Shown here one piece after another: positions 44,723 to 52,359 of a DNA stretch of 64,000 bases. Each line of letters opens with the position of its first letter. Within the stretch, counting starts at the first letter, position 1. This DNA is from Clostridia bacterium (GTDB lineage Bacteria > Bacillota > Clostridia > Oscillospirales > Acutalibacteraceae), in NCBI GenBank assembly GCA_017517865.1, contig JAFWYB010000027.1:1-64000 (forward strand), read 5' to 3'. The notes below the pieces were generated by a model, which ran no database searches, was not told where the DNA came from, and saw only the letters and a program-made list of their open reading frames with translations. The translations under genes and the position numbers were made by a program.

Positions 44723-45883
44723 TCACTCCTTTATGATGAGGTCTTCCATGAACCCGCCGACGATGCCCGACGCTCGCTTTTGCATGTCGGTAGTCACGTG
44801 GGTGTAGGTATCCAGCGTGAAGCTGGCGTTGGTGTGCCCGAGGATTCGGGACAAGGTTTTTGCGTCCACGCCGCCTGTCAGCGCGTGGGTGGCGAAGGTG
44901 TGGCGCAGATCGTGGAAACGTATTAGCGGTAGTCCCGCTTGCTTCAGCAAGGTTTTCATACGGTTGTAGGGATACTCGGGATTCATCGTTTCCTCGGGTC
45001 TGTAGATGTTCGGGAAGATCCATTCACTCATCAACCTTTTCTTTCGCTCTCGCAGGATCTCTGCCGTGCTCGGCGGCAAGAGAATGTTGCGCATTCCCGT
45101 TTCAGTCTTGGTATCGCCCCAGGTCACCCCGCCGCCTTTCTTTTTCTTCACTGTCCGCGAGATCTTCAGCCGTCCCGTCGCTTCATCGAAGTCCGACCAC
45201 CGCAGTCCGCAGATCTCACCAAGGCGAAGTCCCGTGGTCAGTTCGGTGTAGAAGAAGTCACGCCACACCTCGTCCTGCATTGCCACGCTCATGAACTTTT
45301 CAAGCTGTGCTTCGGTAAGTATCTGCTTGGGTGCGTAATTGTTTTTCGGGATGGTCGTGCCGTCGGTGGGATTCTTGACGATAAGCCGTTCCTTCACCGC
45401 CGCGTCCATGGCTTCGTGGAGCATCATGTGAACACTGCGCACCGTGCTGTCGGCAAGTTCGTGTCCGCGAAGAGGATGCGCTTCCTGCCGACCGTTCTTT
45501 TTGATCTTGTTATACATTCTCTGCACGTCGGCGGTGGTGATGAACGCCACCGGCTTATCGCCGAGGTAAGGTCTCACGTGCATACGGATCATCGAAGCGT
45601 AACTGTCCCAGGTGCTCTCGCGGATAGTGAAGATCATATACTGGTTAAGCCATCGGTCGAGCCACTCGCCGAGAGTCATCTTGCTGTCCTCGGTCAGCTC
45701 CACGCCGCGGTAGTCCTCGATGCGCTGATGCAGTTTTTCAAGGGTTTCCTTTTGCGTCTTGCCGTAGACGTAACGGAAGATCGGTTTACCGTCGCTCTTG
45801 TGACCGACGGTGATTCTGCCTTCCCATTGACCGCGCTTCTTCTGACGAACCATTCCGTCGCCTGCAGGTCTTCTGTTTGCCAT
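44723..45883 (-). CDS. Tyrosine integrase
   Basis: A 386-residue tyrosine recombinase. AP2-like arm-binding domain at about 5-60 (GDGMVRQKKRGQWEGRITVG), SAM-like domain about 65-160, catalytic domain with Arg (TGLRLGEICGL), FHDLRHTFAT, LGHTNAS and the Tyr nucleophile DTYTHV. It is translated just before the second integrase. Two different integrases in tandem may act together or on different sites. Start at 45883 with AAGGAGGT ahead. Confidence 0.93.
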   Translation of the reverse strand: MANRRPAGDGMVRQKKRGQWEGRITVGHKSDGKPIFRYVYGKTQKETLEKLHQRIEDYRGVELTEDSKMTLGEWLDRWLNQYMIFTIRESTWDSYASMIRMHVRPYLGDKPVAFITTADVQRMYNKIKKNGRQEAHPLRGHELADSTVRSVHMMLHEAMDAAVKERLIVKNPTDGTTIPKNNYAPKQILTEAQLEKFMSVAMQDEVWRDFFYTELTTGLRLGEICGLRWSDFDEATGRLKISRTVKKKKGGGVTWGDTKTETGMRNILLPPSTAEILRERKKRLMSEWIFPNIYRPEETMNPEYPYNRMKTLLKQAGLPLIRFHDLRHTFATHALTGGVDAKTLSRILGHTNASFTLDTYTHVTTDMQKRASGIVGGFMEDLIIKE

Positions 45884-45948
45884 TTTGTTACCTCCTTTCC
45901 TTGTCAGCACAACAACATACCACAACTCTTTTCGAATATCCAGCGACT

Positions 45949-46407
45949 TTAGAAATCTTCTTCCTCATCTTCTCCTGTCGGCAGAACAGTTTCGATTTGA
46001 TTCTTTGTGTAATAGCCGGCGAGGATCTGTTCCAGCGGAACCTTTCCGCGCAGTCGGCGAACATTTTTACACGCCTCCCACATCATATCGTGCACGTCCG
46101 TGTAGCTGTAGCCGTAGTGCTCGGCCATCATTCTTGAGATGATCTCCTGGTGAACCGCATAGCGATACAGACCTTTGGACACCGCTCGTTTAATTTCTTC
46201 TACGTATTCCGTCATCGCTTCGGCGAATTTCTCACCGAGGATGTCCTTGTGTTTATCGGTCACCTCATCTGCAATCGCATCATTCAGCAGTGCCGAATAA
46301 AACTGATTCCGTGAACGATAACCGCGTTCTTTCATAATCTTGTCTGCCGTTTCCACTATATCTCTGTCGAGTAACAGACTGACTCGTATTTTCTCTTTCG
46401 ATTCCAT
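45949..46407 (-). CDS. Ribbon-helix-helix-type DNA-binding protein
   Basis: A 152-residue protein with an N-terminal CopG-like ribbon-helix-helix (IRVSLLLDRDIVETADKIMK). The rest is helical with a DVHDMMWEACKNVRRLRGK segment and acidic tail. It lies between the replication-type HTH protein and the integrases. Either a plasmid-type mobilization accessory or a copy regulator. Confidence 0.65.
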   Translation of the reverse strand: MESKEKIRVSLLLDRDIVETADKIMKERGYRSRNQFYSALLNDAIADEVTDKHKDILGEKFAEAMTEYVEEIKRAVSKGLYRYAVHQEIISRMMAEHYGYSYTDVHDMMWEACKNVRRLRGKVPLEQILAGYYTKNQIETVLPTGEDEEEDF

Positions 46408-46507
46408 ATTTACCTCCGTTTTTCCTAATACACCACGACACAGCGCCGTAGAAAAGCCTTTATTTACCGTGTTTTTCGGTGTCGTGTACTCCCAGAATTA
46501 CACCAAA

Positions 46508-46582
46508 CCCGTATTTACGACCCCTACTTTGGCACCGTATTTTTTTCGCGTTCCAAACGCTCACAAATGCCGTAAACACGGG
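46508..46582. repeat. Inverted repeat in intergenic stretch
   Basis: CCCGTATTTACG (46508-46519) and CGTAAACACGGG (46571-46582) pair with one mismatch over a 51-base gap. Together with the hairpin at 46618 it makes the gap between the RHH and HTH genes unusually structured; an origin of replication or transfer is possible. Confidence 0.5.
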
Positions 46583-46617
46583 CTTTTTCGGTCGGCGTTG
46601 CCGTCCGATGTGAGTCG

Positions 46618-46643
46618 CATAGGTGGCGGTCACGCCACCTATG
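46618..46643. repeat. Perfect 11-base hairpin at the end of the HTH gene
   Basis: CATAGGTGGCG (46618-46628) and CGCCACCTATG (46633-46643), loop GTCA. It overlaps the stop of the HTH-protein gene, and no T-run follows on either strand, so it is not a simple terminator. Confidence 0.75.
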
Positions 46644-47091
46644 CTTTCTCCTGCTTTTTTCTCGACCCTTGGTCGCCGTAAATTTTCTCTATCCTTGCCA
46701 GCGCTTTTTGTCGGTACATTTCCTCTTGAAAGTGTGCGAGCTGCTGTTGGTAACGGTACTCCACCGCCTCCTGGATCGGACGGATGGTATAGAGCAAGGT
46801 GCCGTTGTGCTTTTGTCCTTTCTTGGTAATGACTGTGGTCGGTTCGGTGGTGATGAGCTGCTTTGCTATCAGTCCGTCGATATGCTTTTTCACCGTGTTC
46901 TTGCTCAGTCCCACCGCCGAGCCGATTGTCTTGTAGCTCGGGTGGCACTGAAAGGTTTTCCTGTCCTCGCAGAACATCAGGTAAGCGTACACCGCAATCT
47001 CGCCCGCCGAGAGATCCAAACAAAAGATTTCATTCGGCAGAGGAAAATAATTTTTCACCGCATCACGCTTTGGATATCGGTTGTACTTCAT
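46639..47091 (-). CDS. Replication-type HTH protein
   Basis: A 150-residue protein with a winged HTH like those of RepA/replication initiators in Clostridia mobile elements: LPNEIFCLDLSAGEIAVYAY, CHPSYKTIGSAVGLSKNTVK. The C-terminal tail is basic and helical. It follows the excisionase-like gene. The replication role is inferred; it could be a regulator. Confidence 0.75.
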   Translation of the reverse strand: MKYNRYPKRDAVKNYFPLPNEIFCLDLSAGEIAVYAYLMFCEDRKTFQCHPSYKTIGSAVGLSKNTVKKHIDGLIAKQLITTEPTTVITKKGQKHNGTLLYTIRPIQEAVEYRYQQQLAHFQEEMYRQKALARIEKIYGDQGSRKKQEKA

Positions 47092-47124
47092 ACGGCATCA
47101 CCGTAATCTTTTTTCATCCCTCCT

Positions 47125-47328
47125 TCACTTTGCGAAGTGGCTGTCCACCCACTCTCTGAATTTTTCTTTCGGCACGATCAATCGATTGCCGACACGGATG
47201 ACCGGAAATCCTTTCTCGTGCATCAGCTCGTAGGCTGACGACGGTGCCACGCCTAGCACCTTGGCGATGAGTTCCGCATTGAGAAACAGCGGCAGGTCAT
47301 CGTAGTTTTGGTAGATTGACTTTTTCAT
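47125..47328 (-). CDS. Excisionase-like MerR-type HTH protein
   Basis: A 67-residue helix-turn-helix protein of the HTH_17/excisionase class: LFLNAELIAKVLGVAPSSAY, then IRVGNRLIVPKEKFREWV. It would bend attachment-site DNA to favour excision. It is the first gene after the iteron block, with AGGAGGT ahead, and leads the integrase operon. Confidence 0.88.
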   Translation of the reverse strand: MKKSIYQNYDDLPLFLNAELIAKVLGVAPSSAYELMHEKGFPVIRVGNRLIVPKEKFREWVDSHFAK

Positions 47329-47440
47329 TCTGTTTACCTCCTGATAGATTTTTAGGCTTACGCCTATGTATTGATGACGTTTGAAATCAATTCCTCATTA
47401 GTACAGGAACGAAAATTCCGTATTGTACGCCTAATAGAAA

Positions 47441-47643
47441 AATTCTCCTCTCACTTTCCATGGGACTCCGGACAGTTATCTATGCACAAAATTTTATCTC
47501 CTCACTTTTCATGGCAATTCAAAGGACGATTGAGCGGAAAATTTTTATCCCCTCACTAGTCCAAAGGAAAAAATCATATAGTTGACAACCAAAATTTTTG
47601 ATTGTTTACAAAAAATTAATTTATCCCTTCACTTATACATGGG
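47441..47643 (+). repeat. Four iteron-like direct repeats
   Basis: A motif near TTTATCYCCTCACTTWTCAT recurs at 47441-47463, 47491-47514, 47541-47567 and 47618-47643, in the same direction and about 50, 50 and 77 bases apart. The gene-free stretch 47329-47896 also has a small AGGC/GCCT dyad and the hairpin at 47679. They are likely integrase arm sites or Rep iterons. Confidence 0.7.
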
Positions 47644-47678
47644 AAAAAGTAAGCACCTCTATGCGCAGAAAAACAAAA

Positions 47679-47763
47679 AAGACCTACACATCCACGCACA
47701 ACGAAACCAGGGGTGCAGTCTGCATCCCAGCTAGTTCGTATTGTACATGTATGTATAGGTCTT
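47679..47763. repeat. Long-range stem with inner hairpin
   Basis: AAGACCTACACAT (47679-47691) and ATGTATAGGTCTT (47751-47763) match 12 of 13. Inside, GGGTGCA/TGCATCCC forms a second small stem near 47710-47728. Its place close to the right repeat suggests an element-end structure or a small RNA. Confidence 0.5.
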
Positions 47764-47855
47764 CGCTTTTTGTGTATGTATGTTTTTATCCCACGGCCTC
47801 GTGGGTGCTCTATCTTAACACAGAAAAATCTTTTTGTCAAAAAATTTTTACATGT

Positions 47856-47884
47856 TTTTCTTTGTCTACTGTGGAGCAGATTTT
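47856..47884 (+). repeat. 29-base direct repeat copy B (candidate attR)
   Basis: Matches 41074-41102 at 26 of 29 positions. It ends 12 bases before the stop of the MATE gene. The iterons and the excisionase-like gene lie on its inner side. Confidence 0.6.
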
Positions 47885-47896
47885 AATCCGCAGTTT

Positions 47897-49222
47897 TTAC
47901 TCGACACGCAAGAGATTGATGCGCTCTTTCTTCAAGAGGAACGCATATGCCGCAAGCGATACGACACTATCGAAGGCATTGCCGATACCGAACAGCAGAG
48001 CAATGCCGATGAGCGATGGAGTCCACACGCCCGTAGCGTAGAGAATGAATGCGATACCATAATAGATTGTATTCGTCACCACCGATTCAAACAGCATATA
48101 GTTCGTTTTGCCGAGCCCGTAAAAGGTCGAGTCGAATACATTTTGAATAGCGTACAGAACGTAGAAGCCGACGAGGATCAGCACCAGGTCAAAGAGTTTA
48201 TCCACGTCGGTGAAGCCGAGCACGTGCGTCATAAACGGTTTCCACACGGGAATGCTCACGAACCACAGCACCGAGATGATCGTCGTAATTCCGAAATAGC
48301 CAAGGGAGTTCTTGCGGATATTTTCTTTGTCTGCCGCCACCTCTTGTTTAATAAGCTCACCCAGTTGGAGCACGGGAAGAAGAAGCCAACCCCAAATAAA
48401 ATTGTTTGCCACCCAGTAAGTTCCTTGCTCACCAACCACGTTGACCATCCGCGCGATCATCACCATATAGGTAACGTTGCGCACGAGAGATTCCACGCCC
48501 GAGATACCGCCGATCTTAACGAACTCCTTCGCCCACGAGAAATTCAATTTTGCCTTAGCGAACGCCTTGATTTCTTCTTTGGCAAGAAGTGCGAGCGACA
48601 CGGCAAGAAGAAGGGCGTTTACGATGATGTTGGAATAGCCAATGCCGTTGACCCCGAGGTTCGCTGACACAGGCAGGCTCGACACGAGGAAAGTATCCGA
48701 GACGAGACACAGCACGAGCCGCGCACCGGTCAATGCATAAAGGTATTTGCTCTTGTTCACCGTCACCAGCGCAACCAGCGCAAACTGCGTGAGAATGGAG
48801 AAGATATTGGCGATGCTCTCGATGCGTATGTAGGATGCCGAAGCTTCGATGATACTCGTATCAGTTGCCATCAGTTTCAGCATTGGTTCTGCGAAAACGA
48901 GCACCACGGCAGAAAGCACGGCGTATACACCGAGAGAGATGAGCATTCCTGTTCGCACGCGGTTGGCAAATTCTGCTTTGTCGTCTTTCACCTTACCGAC
49001 GAAATAGAACAGCGGCAAGATGATGGCTTCGTTCAAAATTTCATAGAGCAGGTTCACCCACGAGAGCTGTCCTGCAATCGAAAAGGAATACTCGCCCGGT
49101 AACTGACCGAGAAAGAACACACGCACCGTGGTGTAAACAGTCGGCGCAAGCCCGAGGACAAGCAGTGCGAAAAAAAGTTTGTAATTGATTCTGCTAAGCG
49201 ACAGTTTGAGTTTGGAAAACAT
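47897..49222 (-). CDS. MATE-type efflux transporter
   Basis: A 441-residue membrane protein with about 12 hydrophobic segments, related to Na+-driven multidrug exporters. The motif SWVNLLYEILNEAIILPLFY and repeated halves fit the MATE/polysaccharide-exporter superfamily. ATG 49222 has CGGGAGGAA ahead. The frame stays open for 42 codons upstream, through the leader, without a stop. A MerR-TipAS regulator gene lies directly upstream, suggesting drug-induced efflux. Confidence 0.85.
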   Translation of the reverse strand: MFSKLKLSLSRINYKLFFALLVLGLAPTVYTTVRVFFLGQLPGEYSFSIAGQLSWVNLLYEILNEAIILPLFYFVGKVKDDKAEFANRVRTGMLISLGVYAVLSAVVLVFAEPMLKLMATDTSIIEASASYIRIESIANIFSILTQFALVALVTVNKSKYLYALTGARLVLCLVSDTFLVSSLPVSANLGVNGIGYSNIIVNALLLAVSLALLAKEEIKAFAKAKLNFSWAKEFVKIGGISGVESLVRNVTYMVMIARMVNVVGEQGTYWVANNFIWGWLLLPVLQLGELIKQEVAADKENIRKNSLGYFGITTIISVLWFVSIPVWKPFMTHVLGFTDVDKLFDLVLILVGFYVLYAIQNVFDSTFYGLGKTNYMLFESVVTNTIYYGIAFILYATGVWTPSLIGIALLFGIGNAFDSVVSLAAYAFLLKKERINLLRVE

Positions 49223-49433
49223 AGTCGTTTCCTCCCGTTTAGTTATTAGCAAAAAGGACAAAAGAAAAGCATCTGCACGTATAGTTGCAGATGCCGAAAA
49301 AAGCGACAATACTCCCGCCTGCCGACGAGCCTGCGACCGTAAGTGCATTTTGCCGGAAGTTACCGCAAGTCTGTCAAGCTCGCGGTAAGTTTCCCGATTG
49401 CTAAAAGCAACCGCCTAAAGTCACTATTTACTT
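49223..49433 (-). promoter_or_regulatory. Structured leader of the MATE gene
   Basis: About 210 bases of leader follow the promoter. On the minus strand, GCGGT (49414-49410) can pair with ACCGC (within 49388-49382), and the same TTACCGC can instead pair with GCGGTAA (49366-49360). The two folds exclude each other, as in riboswitches. A terminator hairpin lies at the end. No known riboswitch class was recognised. Confidence 0.6.
49269..49294 (-). terminator. Attenuator hairpin in the MATE leader
   Basis: GCATCTGCA (minus 49294-49286) pairs with TGCAGATGC (49277-49269), 8-base loop, then TTTTCTTTT. It sits 46 bases before the MATE start, so ends transcription unless prevented. Confidence 0.82.
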
Positions 49434-49439
49434 GCGCTT

Positions 49440-49468
49440 ATTATATCATATTTTATCGTCAAAATCAA
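49440..49468 (-). promoter_or_regulatory. MATE promoter
   Basis: On the minus strand, TTGATT (49468-49463), 17 bases, TATAAT (49445-49440). It gives the MATE gene its own start, downstream of the MerR gene. Confidence 0.78.
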
Positions 49469-49480
49469 TCTCAGCGAAAG

Positions 49481-50221
49481 TTACTTCTTGCAATAAATTT
49501 TGATGGCTTCGGAAACAAATTCCGCAGTACCTTCACCGTTACGGTCGATGTTGTTTTTGAACCGCTCGTCGCAAACGTACATCTGACCGAGCCCTGCAAG
49601 GATCTTATTGGTGCAATGATAAAAATTGGCCGTGATATAGTCCTGCAGTTTCTTCACGAGCCAATGCGCTGTGTCGCTGTCGGCGCTCTCGCCGCATTTC
49701 TTGCACTCGGCAAACTCCGCAAATACACCGTTCATTCCGGCGAGAACGTCATTCCATTTCTCTTTGGAGTAGCCGGCGGTCTTTGCCTGACTTTCTTTGT
49801 ATTCGTCGGTGTTTCCCCAACGCTGCTTTGCCTCGTCCTCATACTGCTGACGGGCGGTCTCATATTCGCTGTTGTCAAATGCGCTCATTGTGATCTCTCC
49901 TTTTTCTGCTTGTTCCAGAGCTGCGATCAGCCGTTCCAGCCAATCCTTCTTCAGTGTCAGCAACCGCTTCTGCTCTGCAAGTGCTTTTTGTTTATCGTAG
50001 TTCGGTGAGGCGAGGATCTCGGCAATGCTCTTGAGCGGAAAATCCAGTTCACGGAAAAATAAAATCTCCTGCATCCGTTCCAGAGAAGCTTCGTCGTAAA
50101 AACGATAGCCGTTTTGTTCGTCAACAAAGCTCGGCTTCAGTAATCCGATCTCATCGTAATAATGCAGTGTGCGCACGCTGACACCGGTGAGCTCGGCAAA
50201 TTCTTTGATCTGTAGTTTCAT
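49481..50221 (-). CDS. MerR-type regulator with TipAS domain
   Basis: A 246-residue regulator. The MerR winged HTH begins MKLQIKEFAELTGVSVRTLH with YYDEIGLLKPS, followed by a dimer coiled coil and a TipAS ligand-binding domain (about 120-245; WHxLVKK-type AHWLVKKLQDYITANFYHCTN). TipAS proteins bind thiopeptides and other drugs and twist long-spacer promoters. ATG 50221 has GAGGTG ahead. It probably activates its own gene and the MATE gene. Confidence 0.92.
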   Translation of the reverse strand: MKLQIKEFAELTGVSVRTLHYYDEIGLLKPSFVDEQNGYRFYDEASLERMQEILFFRELDFPLKSIAEILASPNYDKQKALAEQKRLLTLKKDWLERLIAALEQAEKGEITMSAFDNSEYETARQQYEDEAKQRWGNTDEYKESQAKTAGYSKEKWNDVLAGMNGVFAEFAECKKCGESADSDTAHWLVKKLQDYITANFYHCTNKILAGLGQMYVCDERFKNNIDRNGEGTAEFVSEAIKIYCKK

Positions 50222-50239
50222 ATCTTCACCTCGGCTATG

Positions 50240-50270
50240 AGTATACACTATAACGTTACGTCAGAGTCAA
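50240..50270 (-). promoter_or_regulatory. MerR-type promoter with 19-base spacer
   Basis: On the minus strand, TTGACT (50270-50265) and TATACT (50245-50240) are 19 bases apart. The spacer carries a near-dyad (TGACG-TAA-CGTTA). The overlong spacer is the hallmark of promoters activated by MerR proteins, and it lies directly upstream of the MerR-TipAS gene. Confidence 0.9.
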
Positions 50271-50338
50271 TACTATTTTACACTATTTTTTCAAAAGGTA
50301 AAGGGCGCGGCATCGGGCCGCACCCACGGCAGAAGAGA

Positions 50339-50629
50339 TTAGATTTCTTCCACCGTTTCCATACCGTCCATGACCTCGACCATGATCCGCACCGCCAGGA
50401 TGAACCCGTCGGTGAACGCCTGGCGAGCCGTGAGGTCACAGATCTCACTTTGGCAGTCCTTAAACTTTTCGAAGGTTTCTTTCTGCTGTTCGGTGAGCGT
50501 TGACATGAAACTTTTCTCGTTCTTGCAGATGAGCTTCACCAGTTTGTCCATCCGCGATCCGCGCTTCATATCACGCTCGCAAGGGCTGATATTACCATAG
50601 TACAGATCTTCAAGCGTTGTCATGTTCAT
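50339..50629 (-). CDS. DUF6809-like small protein
   Basis: A 96-residue acidic protein. The start MTTLEDLYYGNISPCERDMK and the end LAVRIMVEVMDGME match small proteins (DUF6809-type) common on Clostridia mobile elements. Their role is unknown. It overlaps the upstream gene by 20 bases, so both are coupled. Confidence 0.75.
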   Translation of the reverse strand: MNMTTLEDLYYGNISPCERDMKRGSRMDKLVKLICKNEKSFMSTLTEQQKETFEKFKDCQSEICDLTARQAFTDGFILAVRIMVEVMDGMETVEEI

Positions 50630-50861
50630 CCCACCTCACATAAGAAGAGGACGACTCAGCATCGGTCATTCCCGATATCGAGTCGCCCTCTAATTTCATT
50701 TTGTCCGCTGCGATCAGCGCGTGCTTAACGATCAGCATTTCCACCCAAGTCCGCTCGTCGTACTCTGCCGGACGACCGTCCTTGAGATACTCCGCCATCG
50801 CCGCACTCATCACGCCGTACTTTTCGCCTCTGTAAACTTCTTCTACAGTTATTCGTGCCAT
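50610..50861 (-). CDS. Small hypothetical protein paired with the DUF6809-like gene
   Basis: An 83-residue protein starting MARITVEEVYRGEKYGVMS. Its start resembles that of its downstream partner (V-x-E-x-LYYG/VYRGE), suggesting a distant duplication. ATG 50861 has AAGGAGGT ahead. No function known. These two genes mark element DNA. Confidence 0.6.
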   Translation of the reverse strand: MARITVEEVYRGEKYGVMSAAMAEYLKDGRPAEYDERTWVEMLIVKHALIAADKMKLEGDSISGMTDAESSSSYVRWDEHDNA

Positions 50862-50919
50862 ATTCGCACCTCCTTTGCAGTACACAACAGTACCACAGGA
50901 ACTTGCGAAAGTCCAGAGA

Positions 50920-51294
50920 TTATTCGCTCAAATAAATAAAAGATTGCGGAGCTTTAGTCACTCCATAATTTTCAAGATAAACATCACGCTCATACTTGTT
51001 TACTTGTCCTAATTTAAATGCATACGCTCTCTTTCTACCCTTAAAATATTTTCTATACGTCGCTCTTGAAATTCCCGACTCCATCTTCGTTGCTTCCCAC
51101 AAAGAAGATGGTGAGCCCGAAACAACATCAATCACTTCCACCTCGCCAATTATTCGTCCAACAGGACTAGTAGAATAAATGACAATTAAATTTATAGGTT
51201 TTGAAGGAACGTGAGTTCTATATTCAAATTTTTTCTCACCAGATATGATTTTATCTGCAAATTCCGGTTTAATTGATAATAATATTTTTGACAT
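50920..51294 (-). CDS. ASCH/PUA-like domain protein
   Basis: A 124-residue protein with an ASCH fold: LLSIKPEFADKIISGEKKFE and YRTHVPSKPINLIVIYSTSPV near the start are the signature of ASCH/EVE-like RNA- or modified-base-binding domains. It overlaps the gene before it by 26 bases, so they are translated together. Likely a nucleic-acid sensor in the run of genes from 54707 to 50920. Confidence 0.8.
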   Translation of the reverse strand: MSKILLSIKPEFADKIISGEKKFEYRTHVPSKPINLIVIYSTSPVGRIIGEVEVIDVVSGSPSSLWEATKMESGISRATYRKYFKGRKRAYAFKLGQVNKYERDVYLENYGVTKAPQSFIYLSE

Positions 51295-52345
51295 CTGAAC
51301 CGCCTAACTCTAAAATCTTTTTAACCTGGTCAATCGAATAACAAATATTATAGGGATGATCATCGAAGAGTCCATTGTTTTTCAACTGCCAATATGTAAC
51401 ATTTCTTCCTTTCACAAAAAAACCATTATACAACATTTCAATCATTACAACATTTTTGTTATGACGATATATCGAAAGAAGTTCCGTCTGCGTAAAAACC
51501 GTCTTATTTCCTGCCTTTCGAAGATATTCTTCTTCTCCTATCATAATCTTTCCATTGTCTTTTACTGTTGTTATCTTTGTGATTGTACAAAACGACGTTA
51601 TTGCTGACCGATTTCCCTTTGCTGCTTCACCGGTGTATTTTCGATATATTCCCACAACATCTCCGACAGCATAATGAGTCACAGTATAAGGACAACCAAT
51701 ATAGACTTTTGTAACACCGTTTCCGGCCGTCACTTCTTCAATTTCTTGAGGCCGATAATACGTTTCAGAATACGGGAATAACCTATCATGGAAAGTATCA
51801 TTTATTGGAATTATTCCGCCTTTAGTTGTATGCGGAGAAAGAAATGGAAAGGAACTATAAGCGTTAGAATAATCAATTCTTTTGCGACTTCGTGCTAACA
51901 CTATTTCTCCATTCTCTTTTGTTCCAGCTTTTTCAAATCCAAACTTTAACAACAACCCAATGAGCTTTTCCTGCTTTTCAAAAGCAGTCACATAAATGGT
52001 ATCACGTTTGGATTCTTGCCATTTCCATAAAGCAACACCAATAACTCCTTCTCCTAAGCGCTGTTGACTAATGCTATCGTCTAATTTTAAAGTTCCAATT
52101 TTGAGCCTAGGCTTTGCAGGCAACGTACCCTCAACCAGTTGGATTGGTTCATTTTCAAATTTAAGGTACAAAAACGCATATACTCTCTCTTTCTCAATTA
52201 GCGTTAAAGCGCGTTCTCCCTTTTCTGCCTTACCTATAAACCAGTTATCGAATTTTTCATTACCATAATCTAATCTCAACGAATCAAAAAAACTATCAGT
52301 TAGATTAATTTCAGAAAACGGCTTCCAAACCAATTTATCAAGCAA
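51269..52345 (-). CDS. GNAT-like plus PUA-like domain protein
   Basis: A 358-residue protein. Residues 1-155 resemble a GNAT acetyltransferase (LTLIEKERVYAFLYLKFE; LGEGVIGVALWKWQ; LLLKFGFEKAGTKENGEIVL). Residues 185-280 contain an ASCH/PUA-like segment (VTKVYIGCPYTVTHYAVGD; GDVVGIYRKYTG). TTG 52345 starts after AAGGTGG. It overlaps the ASCH gene. GNAT plus a PUA-like domain suggests acetylation of an RNA or protein target. Confidence 0.7.
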   Translation of the reverse strand: MLDKLVWKPFSEINLTDSFFDSLRLDYGNEKFDNWFIGKAEKGERALTLIEKERVYAFLYLKFENEPIQLVEGTLPAKPRLKIGTLKLDDSISQQRLGEGVIGVALWKWQESKRDTIYVTAFEKQEKLIGLLLKFGFEKAGTKENGEIVLARSRKRIDYSNAYSSFPFLSPHTTKGGIIPINDTFHDRLFPYSETYYRPQEIEEVTAGNGVTKVYIGCPYTVTHYAVGDVVGIYRKYTGEAAKGNRSAITSFCTITKITTVKDNGKIMIGEEEYLRKAGNKTVFTQTELLSIYRHNKNVVMIEMLYNGFFVKGRNVTYWQLKNNGLFDDHPYNICYSIDQVKKILELGGSDVKNIIIN

Positions 52346-52359
52346 TAGATTTCACCACC

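Noticed and set aside
44718..45023. Longer start for the second integrase (102 extra codons)
   Set aside because: It lies inside the first integrase gene in another frame, has no ribosome site, and reads as Arg/His-rich out-of-frame sequence. ATG 44717 has a strong site.
46460..47023. Minus-strand 187-codon frame over the HTH gene
   Set aside because: A shadow of the HTH-protein gene in a shifted frame; no ribosome site and unnatural composition.
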